From Spirochaetaceae bacterium (GTDB taxonomy: Bacteria > Spirochaetota > Leptospiria > Leptospirales > Leptonemataceae): a stretch of DNA of 64,000 nt. The stretch spans positions 248,001 through 312,000 of the forward strand of contig PCBI01000019.1 in assembly GCA_002730875.1 (NCBI GenBank), in the 5' to 3' direction. A program made the position numbers and the translations under genes. How positions within the stretch are numbered: position 1 is the stretch's first letter; every line of letters begins with the position of its first letter. Positions 9,375 to 18,276 of the stretch are shown here, piece after piece. Under the pieces are notes generated by a model. The model did no database searches. It saw nothing but the letters and a program-made list of their open reading frames with translations, and was not told where the DNA came from.

Positions 9375-9639
9375 TGTGCTGTTTCCTGTAGCGTGGTTGT
9401 GAATTTCCTTTTAGCGGGGCGTACCGTCTCTTTCTGAGAGCGGCGTATACAGAATGTTGCGGCCACGGCCAGAGTCCAGTAAGTTACCGGCGAGCGCTTT
9501 CGGATGCGCGAACTCAAGAAGTCGCCGGGCCAAAACGGCCGTGCGCATCTCCCTACCGGTGCGCAACAAGGAGTAGTCGGCCGAGCATTCGTCGGTTCTG
9601 GCGGACTGTCTGTGGACACTCCCTATCACCGAAGGTCGG

Positions 9640-10989
9640 TCAGTGCCCTTTCAATCGATATACTTGCACAGGATCCTTTCGCCCCTTTACCAGCATTGGG
9701 TCCAGAGCCTGGAATTCTAGCTTTTCCCGGCTGGCCGCATGAATAGCCCGGTCCTGGCTTTCTGGCGCCGGCTTGAAGTCCAGATCTTCCATCAGATAAT
9801 AGGAAGCCGCATCGCAGTATACGCCATTGGACGCCTGCATGAGCCGTGCGGCCAGGTTTACTACATTTCCGTGCATCGTATATTCGCTGCGAATATCATT
9901 ACCCATGGGACCGCAGAATACCAATCCTGTGGCCACTCCGGTGGTGGCCCGGTGTCCCAGCTCACTAAGTTCGCGCACAATATCTCGAGCGGCATACATG
10001 GCTCGCAAAGGATCGTCGCCATGGAACAGAGGCGGCAATCCAAAGGCGGCGAGAATTACCGAACCCTTATCTTCAATTCCGAATCGATTAATGCTACCTT
10101 CGTATCTGTACAGGCAGCCCTGTACGATCTGAAGTATCCTATGAAGCCGCTCCAACGGAAAGCTTAGCGACCAGTCTTCGATATTGATAAACAGAACAGA
10201 AACGATTCGCTCCGCGAATTGTTCCTCCAGGGATGTGGGCTTTTCGTCGGTACCTACTATGGTAACGATGGATCGGGGAATGTAACAGCGAAGCGCCTCT
10301 TCGGCTCGCTCTTCTATGGCATGGATTCGATTGGTTTGTCTGACGCTTCCCAGATTCGGCGCCGATCGCTTCATCTGAAAGACCTTCGAGCTTATCTTTT
10401 CGCCCATGCCGGCTTTTTCCAGGAGATGCCAGGCTCGTGGGTGAATCACCACCGTGCCAGGTTGGGCTTCCTTTTCCGCCAGAGCGGTTTGGCGCACCGT
10501 TTCACCGGCTACCAGGATTTCCCATCGTTCGAACAGTCCGCCCAGGCTGAGCGCCGTCATGGGCCCGGCGCCAATTCCAATTCGCAAAGAGACTTCAATG
10601 TCTTTTGCAATAGGAAAGTTGCTCAGTTCTTTTTGAATGGCAAGAGCACATTGGACGGTTTTTCGAGTCTTTTCTTGTAAATCGGCTGTATCTTCGGCTT
10701 TCCATACGGCAAACACAGCATCGCCGGCGAACTTGAAAATATCTCCGCCGTATTCATCGATTATTTCGATCTGGCGGCCCAGATACTTGTTTATGATTCC
10801 GGCCAGTTCCAGCAGTCCCGTTCTGGACTGACTCATGATTTTTTCGGTAACTATGGTGAACTGGGCAATATCGGCAAAGAGGGCCGCTGCCTGGAAATTC
10901 TCAGAATAGGGCTTCTGGGGAGGCGCAGGATTGGAAGCCAGCCTGTTCAGTACAAAAGCCGGCACATACTTTTTATAGAGAGCGAGCAT
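9640..10989 (-). CDS. tandem class III nucleotidyl cyclase, soluble-adenylyl-cyclase-like
   Basis: 449 residues made of two cyclase homology domains and no membrane segment. Domain 1 (about 33-160) has the metal-binding Asp in LFADIAQFT (residue 40), and EYGGDIFKFAGDAVFAVW supplies the second Asp (90) and a purine-contacting Lys (86). Domain 2 (about 255-400) lacks both metal Asps but has IRSEYTMHGNVVNLAARLM, giving the base-contacting Thr and the transition-state Asn and Arg. One catalytic site would form at the C1-C2 interface, as in mammalian ADCY10, whose large NTPase/TPR tail is absent here. The product is most likely cAMP, and bicarbonate response is possible. It lies upstream of the cNMP-binding gene. 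Confidence 0.85.
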   Translation of the reverse strand: MLALYKKYVPAFVLNRLASNPAPPQKPYSENFQAAALFADIAQFTIVTEKIMSQSRTGLLELAGIINKYLGRQIEIIDEYGGDIFKFAGDAVFAVWKAEDTADLQEKTRKTVQCALAIQKELSNFPIAKDIEVSLRIGIGAGPMTALSLGGLFERWEILVAGETVRQTALAEKEAQPGTVVIHPRAWHLLEKAGMGEKISSKVFQMKRSAPNLGSVRQTNRIHAIEERAEEALRCYIPRSIVTIVGTDEKPTSLEEQFAERIVSVLFINIEDWSLSFPLERLHRILQIVQGCLYRYEGSINRFGIEDKGSVILAAFGLPPLFHGDDPLRAMYAARDIVRELSELGHRATTGVATGLVFCGPMGNDIRSEYTMHGNVVNLAARLMQASNGVYCDAASYYLMEDLDFKPAPESQDRAIHAASREKLEFQALDPMLVKGRKDPVQVYRLKGH

Positions 10990-11051
10990 TCCCCTTGGCG
11001 ATAATCACACAGTCCCAATCTGCTGGCGTCCAGTTTTTTTGCTAACGGCGC

Positions 11052-11945
11052 CTAAAAATGCTTTTCGGAACGTTTTCGGATCATTCCTCCCCTGGTCTCA
11101 TCTACCACGCTCTGAATGATGAAGGCAGATGGATCTATTTGCTCAATATCGGCTCTTACAGCGGCGACCTCCAATCGAGTGAGTACCGTATAGACAATAT
11201 TTATTTCTCGGGAATCCGAATCCTCTTCCAGGGGCGCCTGACCGGGCTCCGATTTTTCAGCTCGGACATAACCCTTATGCCCTTTGAACAGGGTCACTCC
11301 CAGGCCCAGTTTTTCGGTTAATAGATAACGGATCTCATCGCTCTTCTCCGAAATGATGGTCATGGCCGTGTATTCTTCCAGTCCGTGGATGATGAAGTCG
11401 ATGGTTTTTGAGGCGGCAAAGTACGTGAGAATGGCATAGAGCGCCGTTTCCAGGTCCACTACCGCTGCGGCCACTCCAAAGATAACGATATTCAGAATCA
11501 GTACAATATCGCCCACTGCCAGACTGGTCTTCCGACTGAGGTAGATGGCCATGATCTCCGTTCCGTCCAGGACGCTCCCACCTCGAATTGAAAGACCGAT
11601 GCCCGCCCCCAGAAAGAATCCGCCAAACCCGGAGATGAGCAGTTTGTCGTCGGTAATCAGCGGCAGTTCCAGGAACTTGAGCGCCAGGGCCAGTCCTACA
11701 ATGGCCAGAAGCGTTTGAATCGAGAAAGAAACATTGATGTGCCTTGCTCCTAATAGTATGAAAGGCAGATTGAACACAACAAGCAGGATGGATATGTCTA
11801 CTCCCGAAAGCAGGTTTACCAGAAGGCTGACCCCGGTGACTCCTCCGTCCAGAAACCCGTTGGGCAACAGAAATGACTTCAATCCCACGGTAGCGCTCAG
11901 TATTCCGAGCACTGTAAGTATCATTCTCCGAAACAATCCCTTCAA
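11052..11945 (-). CDS. YitT family membrane protein (DUF161 / DUF2179)
   Basis: 297 residues: five to six membrane helices in the first 195 residues, including the family motif LPNGFLDGGVTGVSLL and IRGGSVLDGTEI, then a cytosolic DUF2179 domain (about 195-290: GLGVTLFKGHKGY, REINIVYTVLTRLE). An acidic insertion of about 20 residues lies within DUF2179. The transport role of YitT proteins is unproven. It overlaps pabBC by four bases, so it is translationally coupled to folate biosynthesis and RNA methylation genes. Confidence 0.88.
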   Translation of the reverse strand: MKGLFRRMILTVLGILSATVGLKSFLLPNGFLDGGVTGVSLLVNLLSGVDISILLVVFNLPFILLGARHINVSFSIQTLLAIVGLALALKFLELPLITDDKLLISGFGGFFLGAGIGLSIRGGSVLDGTEIMAIYLSRKTSLAVGDIVLILNIVIFGVAAAVVDLETALYAILTYFAASKTIDFIIHGLEEYTAMTIISEKSDEIRYLLTEKLGLGVTLFKGHKGYVRAEKSEPGQAPLEEDSDSREINIVYTVLTRLEVAAVRADIEQIDPSAFIIQSVVDETRGGMIRKRSEKHF

Positions 11946-13987
11946 AACTTCGCCTCAATTAGCCCTCGCAGAGAATTCACCAGAACCAATCTTTCTATCG
12001 ATTCCATTTCATCAATGAGCAATCGTCTAAATCCTATCCTGTGGCGCCACCGATGCAGTAATCTTTTTCTTCCGATTCCTGGAAGCAAACCGCAACGTAT
12101 GGGAGGCGTGTACCATTTGCCCTCCATGCGGTAAAAAAGATTCGTTATAGAGCCTTCTGTAATTTCTCCCCGCTCATTGTAAAAGAGAATCTCATCGTAT
12201 CCATCCGCTCGAGCCTGCCGCAGTGCGGAGTCATAGCATCCTCTTCGGTCCACCTTATGATGTAGCATCCGATCATGACTACTCATGGGATAATCCCAGA
12301 GTCGCACCTTCCACCGGGATCGGGACTCACCGGCGGATCTGCGCGGTGGATCCAGCGACTGAACACTCTGGCTCAAGGTTCCTTCGCTGTTTCTGTGAAT
12401 TCTCAGGCGATATCGACCTTTCGGCGTTTCGGCAACAATGCCATCAAGCAGACTGTTTAGTAAGCTCCTGCTCTGGTTGATGGCGGTCTGCGCTTCCATC
12501 CCCAGGCGACTTATCGAACGCAGCATTCGCTCTAAATGAAGTTCTCTGTTTCTGATTCGGCCGTTTATCAGAAGCATGGTTTCGATTAGACCGGGCCTTT
12601 CCCGCGATAGGGGGCGAGCTTTCCAGTGAAGCTCATCCCATTCCTTCTGCGAATCCGACAGCAGCGTAATGCCCCCTCCGGCGCCGTAGCGAAGCCATCC
12701 CTGGCTGATCTCTGCCGTGCGAATGGCAACATTCAGCCTGCTATGATCTTTCTTTGCAAGGCCAATGGAGCCGGTGTAGACTCCCCGGTAGCGGTTTTCC
12801 TCTTCGGCGATAATCCGCATGGTTTCTCGTCGGGGGGCGCCGGTGATGGAACCTGAAGGAAATAAGGAAGGCAGAATGTCTGAAAGCTTGCCGCTTTTAT
12901 GGAATGCGCTGATTACGGAAGTGAGCTGATGAACATAGACGTATGATTCGCATTGAATCGCTTTTTCCAGCCCAACACCGCCGGTTGGCGCAATGCGGCC
13001 CAGATCGTTTCGAAGCAAGTCGGTAATCATGGCGAGTTCGGCTCGGTCCTTAACGCTTTCCATAAGGACGTTCTTGAGCTTTCGGTCCTGTTGCGGATCC
13101 TTGCTTGCGCGAACCGTTCCTTTCATCGGACGCACTTCCAGTCTATAGCCATTCGAAAAGGCTTTGCTTCCGGTCGCTTGCTTCTCACTGCCCGACGGAT
13201 GGACTTCCTCGGTAGAATCCGAATCCATGTAGCTGGGTTCATGCATCCTGTGGCTTGTTGTCGACCCCGGGTGCGTATCGTCTGGTTGTTCGGCCCTGGG
13301 GATCGGTTTAAGGTGCTTCCTGGCATCCTCCTGGTTGTGCCGGGGCTGGAATCGCTCTGTTCGGCTGGCCTGGAAGAAGAGTTCCGGGGATATACTTACA
13401 ATCTGTCGGTCGCCAAGATCCGCGTACACGCTATAGGGCGATGGAAACCTCTGTCGCATTGAGTGAAAAAGCTGCAACGGATCTCCGGAAAAGGGCATGC
13501 GAAGGGGCGTAGTAAAGTTAACCTGATAGCTACGTCCCTGGCGAATTTTTTCCTGTATGGATTCAATATGGCGCCGGTAGCTCTGCGGATGTAGATCCAT
13601 TCGCAGAGCTCCCAGATCAAAACCGCTCTTATGTGCCGGGAGCGTACCCCTTTCCCTGGTCGCAGGATTTTCCGCCGCTCCTCCCATTGGCTCTTCAGGG
13701 CCTTCAACGATTCCGGAAAAAGCATAGGCAGCCAGCACCGGGTAGCCGGCGGGCAACTCCCCGGGCATGGGAGCATCCTGAATAATGCAGCCCATCTCAT
13801 AGCTGAAGATACAGATTACGTGGAAGTCTTCCTTCCATTGGTCTATTGTTTGCAGAGCGGTCAGGATTTGCTCTTTGTCCGGATAAGCTATCTCGGCGTC
13901 GAGCCGCAATGACTTCTCTGGATTAGTGTAGGCAGATTCCAGAACCGATCGTTGCCCATCCTGTCCGTAGAACAGGAATTGAATCAT
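11942..13987 (-). CDS. pabBC: aminodeoxychorismate synthase component I fused to aminodeoxychorismate lyase
   Basis: A bifunctional para-aminobenzoate synthesis enzyme of 681 residues. The PabB chorismate-binding part (about 1-440) shows ISPELFFQ, RPMKGT, ITDLLRNDLG and SGSITGAPRRETM. The PabC part (about 450-681) is a PLP-dependent class IV fold with LLINGRI at its start and EITEGSITNLFY near its end. Residues about 209-280, between the ISPELFF strand and RPMKGT, are a hydrophilic insertion absent from normal PabB. It overlaps rlmN and yitT by four bases each. A glutamine amidotransferase (PabA) is not seen nearby. Together with PabA the product is pABA for folate. Confidence 0.93.
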   Translation of the reverse strand: MIQFLFYGQDGQRSVLESAYTNPEKSLRLDAEIAYPDKEQILTALQTIDQWKEDFHVICIFSYEMGCIIQDAPMPGELPAGYPVLAAYAFSGIVEGPEEPMGGAAENPATRERGTLPAHKSGFDLGALRMDLHPQSYRRHIESIQEKIRQGRSYQVNFTTPLRMPFSGDPLQLFHSMRQRFPSPYSVYADLGDRQIVSISPELFFQASRTERFQPRHNQEDARKHLKPIPRAEQPDDTHPGSTTSHRMHEPSYMDSDSTEEVHPSGSEKQATGSKAFSNGYRLEVRPMKGTVRASKDPQQDRKLKNVLMESVKDRAELAMITDLLRNDLGRIAPTGGVGLEKAIQCESYVYVHQLTSVISAFHKSGKLSDILPSLFPSGSITGAPRRETMRIIAEEENRYRGVYTGSIGLAKKDHSRLNVAIRTAEISQGWLRYGAGGGITLLSDSQKEWDELHWKARPLSRERPGLIETMLLINGRIRNRELHLERMLRSISRLGMEAQTAINQSRSLLNSLLDGIVAETPKGRYRLRIHRNSEGTLSQSVQSLDPPRRSAGESRSRWKVRLWDYPMSSHDRMLHHKVDRRGCYDSALRQARADGYDEILFYNERGEITEGSITNLFYRMEGKWYTPPIRCGLLPGIGRKRLLHRWRHRIGFRRLLIDEMESIERLVLVNSLRGLIEAKF

Positions 13988-15222
13988 AGGCCGCCCGTGC
14001 CGCTCCTCTGGTTTCGCATGGCTGCTGCTTCGGCAGCGGGGCTCGTATTCTTGCCTGCGGAGCCTTCGGCGCCTTCGGGGCTTTCGCCGGTGGGGGCAGC
14101 GTTGTGGCCCGCGTAGAGCAGTTCTTTCTTTGAATCGGTTTCGCTTCGGGCTTTCAGCGATTTAAGCGCCAGCATGCCGCAGGCGCCGTCCACGTCTTTG
14201 CCGGGGGAGCCCCGGTTAAAAGCCAGGATACCCTCATTCCGTAGCGCGGTTTGAAAACCAGTGATTTCTTGTGCCGTGGGCGCTCGCCAGCCATGTAAAG
14301 TGGTATTAAGAGGGATCAGGTTTATCTTACACTTCAAGTGGCGGGCAATGGAAATAAGCTTGTTCAGGTCCTGGTCCGACATGTTCTGATCGGGAATCAT
14401 GATATATTCGAATGTGATTCGCCGGTTCAGTTCTTTGCCGTATCTTTTGGCCGCCGCCAGAAGTTCCGAAAGAGAATGCTTTTCGGTAACATCCATCAGG
14501 GCTTTTCGCTTTTCCGGATCCGGATGGTTGAGCGATATTGCCAGGTTGAACGGTTGTCTTTCGTCGATGAATCGGTGAATGGCGGGAACAACGCCGGCTG
14601 TGGAAATGGTAATATGACGGGCGGACAGATGCATTCCATCCGGATGGTTCAGAATCCGGGCCGCGCGAATTACATTGTCATAGTTGTGGAACGGTTCGCC
14701 CATCCCCATAAAGACCACGTTTGTAATTCTTTCCTGACGCAAATTCTGGATCTGATAGATTTGATCCAGAATTTCATAAGTTCGCAGATTGCCAATGAAG
14801 GGCAGAGTGCCGGTGGCGCAGAAGGTGCAATTCAAGGTACATCCTGCCTGACTGGAAATACAGAGCGTCTTTCGAGTCCTTTCGTCCTTTCCGTTGGATA
14901 CAATCCAAACCGCCTCAAAGATCCTTTTTCGAACTCCGTCGCGGCCGGGCACTTCTTCCGGAGATTCAAAGATGTATTTTTCGGTTCCGTTGGAGGAAAC
15001 GGAGCTTTCCGTACAATTCAGAAGCGGCAATGCTTCCTTCGCTTTCAGTTTGTCCCTGAGCGCCAGGGAGAACTCCGTGAAGTCATCCAGACTTCGAGCC
15101 CCATGCATGTGGATTCGGCGAAATGCCTGCTTTGCTCGAAAACGCTTCTCTCCCAACTCCTGAAAGAGTTCTTCCAGTTGCGGAAGATCGCAATCGTTTA
15201 AAGCAATAGGGCCTTTATTCAT
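13984..15222 (-). CDS. rlmN: 23S rRNA / tRNA (adenine-C2) methyltransferase RlmN
   Basis: A radical-SAM enzyme methylating A2503 of 23S rRNA and A37 of some tRNAs. The cluster motif CTLNCTFC is present, as are the catalytic Cys in DGACGMLALK and the N-terminal substrate-binding domain (EKRFRAKQAFRRIHMHG). The ATG at 15222, which overlaps the purM stop by 8 bases, is preferred over an upstream ATG that would extend into purM; this gives 412 residues. About 55 C-terminal residues after the catalytic core are Ser/Ala/Gly/Glu-rich and not part of the family. Confidence 0.94.
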   Translation of the reverse strand: MNKGPIALNDCDLPQLEELFQELGEKRFRAKQAFRRIHMHGARSLDDFTEFSLALRDKLKAKEALPLLNCTESSVSSNGTEKYIFESPEEVPGRDGVRKRIFEAVWIVSNGKDERTRKTLCISSQAGCTLNCTFCATGTLPFIGNLRTYEILDQIYQIQNLRQERITNVVFMGMGEPFHNYDNVIRAARILNHPDGMHLSARHITISTAGVVPAIHRFIDERQPFNLAISLNHPDPEKRKALMDVTEKHSLSELLAAAKRYGKELNRRITFEYIMIPDQNMSDQDLNKLISIARHLKCKINLIPLNTTLHGWRAPTAQEITGFQTALRNEGILAFNRGSPGKDVDGACGMLALKSLKARSETDSKKELLYAGHNAAPTGESPEGAEGSAGKNTSPAAEAAAMRNQRSGTGGL

Positions 15223-16285
15223 CCAGAAACACCACGCTTCGATCCCCCTGACGCTGCACAATACTTCCCAGCGCCGCCGGGCTTCTGGAGGTCATGGGAT
15301 CGAACGGTAGATCTTGCCATAGCTCCGTTATTTTTGCCAGCATAGAGTCTGCCTGGTCTGCCGGAACTATGATCAGATATCCATATCCACAATTAAATGT
15401 AGAATGCATTTCTTTCAAGGGTAATCCGGAGTCTCGCTGGATTCGGTCAAAAGGCGAGGGAAGGGCCCAGGGCTTCAGCCTGGCGGCCGATGTATCCGGG
15501 AGAACACGAGGAACATTTTCATAGAATCCGCCGCCGGTAACATGTACCATGCCGTGGATGTCGAATGCATCAAGCAGAGGACGTATCAGGGGCTCGTAGA
15601 TAACGGTGGGCTTCAGAAGAATATCATCTCGAAGAAAGGACTGTAACTCTGTATCTGCCGGAAGTTCGCCGTCTGGCAGATACAGTCTTCGAATCAGGGA
15701 AAGGCCATTGCTGTGGATACCGCTGGAAGGGATTCCCAGGATGATATCGCCCTGCTGAATTCGGCTACCATCGACAATCCTGTTTTTTTCCACAGCTCCA
15801 ACCACAAACCCGGCCAGGTCGTATTCGTCGGCCTTCATTACGCCTGGATGCTCGGCGGTTTCCCCGCCTACCAGAGCGCAATCGCTTCTTCGGCAGCCTT
15901 CGGCAATGGATTCTACAATGGACGCCATCCGTTGCTGATTCAGTTTTCCGGTGGCTATGTAGTCCAGGAAGAAGTGCGCTTTCGCGCCGCCTACGAGTAG
16001 ATCATTGGCGCACATGGCCACCAGGTCTATGCCTACAGATTCATGCCGGTCGAAGAGCTGGGCCAGAACAAGCTTGGTGCCCACGCCGTCCGTCGCGGAT
16101 ACGAGAACAGGATGATCGTAATCTTTTAAGAAGGATGCGTCATAAAGAGCGCTGAACCCCGCCGCAGGCCCCAGCACCTTTTCGTTATGGGTGGATTTCA
16201 CCGAATTAGAGATGGCTTTGACGAATTGCTGGCCCGCTTCGGTGTCCACGCCGGCATCTCTGTAACTCACGGTCTTTCGGTCCAT
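15215..16285 (-). CDS. purM: phosphoribosylformylglycinamidine cyclo-ligase
   Basis: Fifth step of purine synthesis: ATP-dependent closure of FGAM to AIR. The 356-residue length is normal. Family blocks are visible: SATDGVGTKLVLA, GIDLVAMCANDLL, ALVGGETAEHPG, GIPSSGIHSNGLSLIR and VHVTGGGFYENVPRVL. It begins 12 bases after the zinc-finger gene and overlaps rlmN by 8 bases. Confidence 0.96.
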   Translation of the reverse strand: MDRKTVSYRDAGVDTEAGQQFVKAISNSVKSTHNEKVLGPAAGFSALYDASFLKDYDHPVLVSATDGVGTKLVLAQLFDRHESVGIDLVAMCANDLLVGGAKAHFFLDYIATGKLNQQRMASIVESIAEGCRRSDCALVGGETAEHPGVMKADEYDLAGFVVGAVEKNRIVDGSRIQQGDIILGIPSSGIHSNGLSLIRRLYLPDGELPADTELQSFLRDDILLKPTVIYEPLIRPLLDAFDIHGMVHVTGGGFYENVPRVLPDTSAARLKPWALPSPFDRIQRDSGLPLKEMHSTFNCGYGYLIIVPADQADSMLAKITELWQDLPFDPMTSRSPAALGSIVQRQGDRSVVFLDE

Positions 16286-16297
16286 AGGACCGATTTA

Positions 16298-16579
16298 CTA
16301 TACCGCTTGCGCAGGTCTTTTCTGTTTTTGCCCGGATGAACTGGCGCCGGAGGAATCCTTTTTGCCCGGCTTCACGGATTTCTGTTCGATCAGGGGAATG
16401 GCCGGAGCCAGGGGGGCATTGGGCAGGGCCTCTTCTTCGGCGGCCTCTACCAGGCCAGCTTCCATGGACTCCATGCGCTTCTGGCACTTTTTGCAACGAG
16501 ACATATGTTCCCGGAGGCCAGGATCGGAACTCCGACCCAGGCTATAGTTCATAATGTCTGCATCGCTCAAGCAAGCCAC
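16298..16579 (-). CDS. small zinc-finger (anti-sigma ZAS-like) protein
   Basis: 93 residues. The first 40 resemble the zf-HC2 anti-sigma motif: an acidic helix (LSDADIMNYSLG) followed by LREHMSRCKKCQKRM, which supplies the His-x3-Cys-x2-Cys zinc ligands. The rest is an Ala/Pro/Lys-rich tail without a membrane segment. No sigma factor gene is adjacent, so an anti-sigma role is unproven; it could be a free zinc-finger domain. It is tightly packed between the GH1 gene (6 bases) and purM (12 bases). Confidence 0.7.
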   Translation of the reverse strand: MACLSDADIMNYSLGRSSDPGLREHMSRCKKCQKRMESMEAGLVEAAEEEALPNAPLAPAIPLIEQKSVKPGKKDSSGASSSGQKQKRPAQAV

Positions 16580-16585
16580 GCTAAT

Positions 16586-18190
16586 TCATCGGCCGGATTT
16601 TCGGGCTCGGGCAATCATTTTTTTGTAAGCGTCAGCGGATTTGCGGGGTGTCCTCTTCTGGCTGTTAAAGTCTACTTCCACCAGACCAAACCTGGCGGTA
16701 TAGCCTTCGGCCCATTCGAAATTGTCCAGGAAAGACCAGTGGTAGTAACCCTCCACCGGAACCCCTTCCTCCAGGCACCTGGCAATCTGTTGCACATGAG
16801 AAATAAGGAAATGCTCTCTTTTGGTATCGGAGGCATCCGCGATTCCGTTTTCGGTGATTCGAATCGGCAGCTTGTATCTTTCGAAGAAGTCGTGAACCAA
16901 TCGGTGCATACCTTCCGGATAAATTTCCCAGCCCAGATCATTGGTAGGCGCTCCTTCCACTTCTTCCCGGTCGATAAAAAGCCGGGCAAACGCTGTGGGC
17001 GAGAAACGAATCTTATCCCGGGTGTAGTAGTTTAATCCAACGAAGTCCCAGCAGGGGCCGTCATGAAACTTCTCATTCTTGCCCAGGGATCCCTGCAGAT
17101 GTCCGTCATGAATGGAGTCGGTCCACATGTAGTTGAAGCGGTATTCCGCATCTTTGGCCCGGTCCCGGTCCAGCCGGTTATCCGGTCGGGCAGGGTCGAA
17201 CACTCGCACATGCTTGGCCATCCCCACCTGCGGTGTCGCGAATCCTTTTCTTCCATGGGTCTCATGGATTAGATCGTACATCTTGCCCTGGGCCAGAGCC
17301 ATGTTTCGCAGTACTTTCATGGACCTTAGATAGCCAGTGAGTCCACCCTTTGCCGGCGGCCAAATACCTTCCATGTAGGAGAACATAGCGTAGACGTTGG
17401 GTTCGTTTATGGTGGTGTATTCGTATACCAGGTCGCCGGTGTTTTCTACGATGTAGGCGACGAAATCCATAAAGGACGCCAGGTTCTCTTCTTTGACCCA
17501 GCCCCCTTTCTCCAGCCACCATTGCGGAATCGCAAAATGATTCATGGTAAGCAGCGGTCGTATCCCTTTCTTGTTTAGTGAATCCAGCATCGAGCGAAAA
17601 TGATTCAAAGCGGCATGGTTTCTTTCGCCCGGCCGTGGCTCCATTCGAGACCAGTCCACTCCCAGTCGATAGGCATTTAAACCCAGGCTTTTCATGAGCT
17701 TGAAGTCTTCTTCGAACCGATTCCAGTGATCGCAGGCCACCAGGCAGTCTTTGCCGTCGGCGATGTTACCGGGTTTCTGCGAAAAATGTGCCCAGTCCGA
17801 ATGCATATCGCCGCCATCGATTTGAGTGGCGCACGTGGCCGTTCCCCATAGAAAATCCTTTGGAAAAACTTTCAAATAGGAGGGAGTGGCGGGTGCTCCG
17901 GAATTGGCAGTAGTTCGCGCACGGGTCGGTGCCGATCTGGCAACGGATTCTGCGACGCTCGATTGATTTGGCGATTTCTTTGGGGTTTTCTTTGTGGTGG
18001 CTGTGCTTGCGCTGCCGGCCGGTTTGGCTGACTTTTTCGAACCAGGTTTTGCCGACGATCGTGTGGATAATGACTTCTTTGCCGATTTCCCGGACGAGGA
18101 TTTCTTTGCGGCCTTTTTTTTGGCTACGCCTGTGGCTTTCTTCTTTGCAGCGGTTTGGCCGGAGGTTTTCTTTTTCTGGGTGGATGCCAT
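16586..18190 (-). CDS. GH1 family beta-glucosidase with Lys/Ala-rich N-terminal tail
   Basis: 534 residues. From about residue 107 it is a glycoside hydrolase family 1 TIM barrel: FPKDFLWGTATCATQ at the start, acid/base Glu in TINEPNVY, nucleophile Glu in ITENGIAD, and HWSFLDNFEWAEGY at the aglycone site. Residues 1-105 form a tail of repeated Lys-Lys/Ala-Lys-Lys and Ser/Thr/Pro, unlike any secretion signal and similar in composition to histone H1-type tails. The start at 18190 has AGGAACGGAG just upstream; longer starts would run into the divergent neighbour. The protein is probably cytosolic and cleaves beta-glucosides or related sugars; substrate unknown. Confidence 0.9.
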   Translation of the reverse strand: MASTQKKKTSGQTAAKKKATGVAKKKAAKKSSSGKSAKKSLSTRSSAKPGSKKSAKPAGSASTATTKKTPKKSPNQSSVAESVARSAPTRARTTANSGAPATPSYLKVFPKDFLWGTATCATQIDGGDMHSDWAHFSQKPGNIADGKDCLVACDHWNRFEEDFKLMKSLGLNAYRLGVDWSRMEPRPGERNHAALNHFRSMLDSLNKKGIRPLLTMNHFAIPQWWLEKGGWVKEENLASFMDFVAYIVENTGDLVYEYTTINEPNVYAMFSYMEGIWPPAKGGLTGYLRSMKVLRNMALAQGKMYDLIHETHGRKGFATPQVGMAKHVRVFDPARPDNRLDRDRAKDAEYRFNYMWTDSIHDGHLQGSLGKNEKFHDGPCWDFVGLNYYTRDKIRFSPTAFARLFIDREEVEGAPTNDLGWEIYPEGMHRLVHDFFERYKLPIRITENGIADASDTKREHFLISHVQQIARCLEEGVPVEGYYHWSFLDNFEWAEGYTARFGLVEVDFNSQKRTPRKSADAYKKMIARARKSGR

Positions 18191-18276
18191 ATGCTCCGTT
18201 CCTACGTTGCCGGGCCCAGTCAACCTTTTCCGGTCTTTCAGCTTTACAGTAACCGTAATGCAATAAAACTGGAAGT

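Noticed and set aside
9371-9629. Two overlapping minus ORFs between the cyclase and lipoprotein genes
   Set aside because: Arg/Pro/Thr-rich, no signal or family; a real lipoprotein start follows directly.
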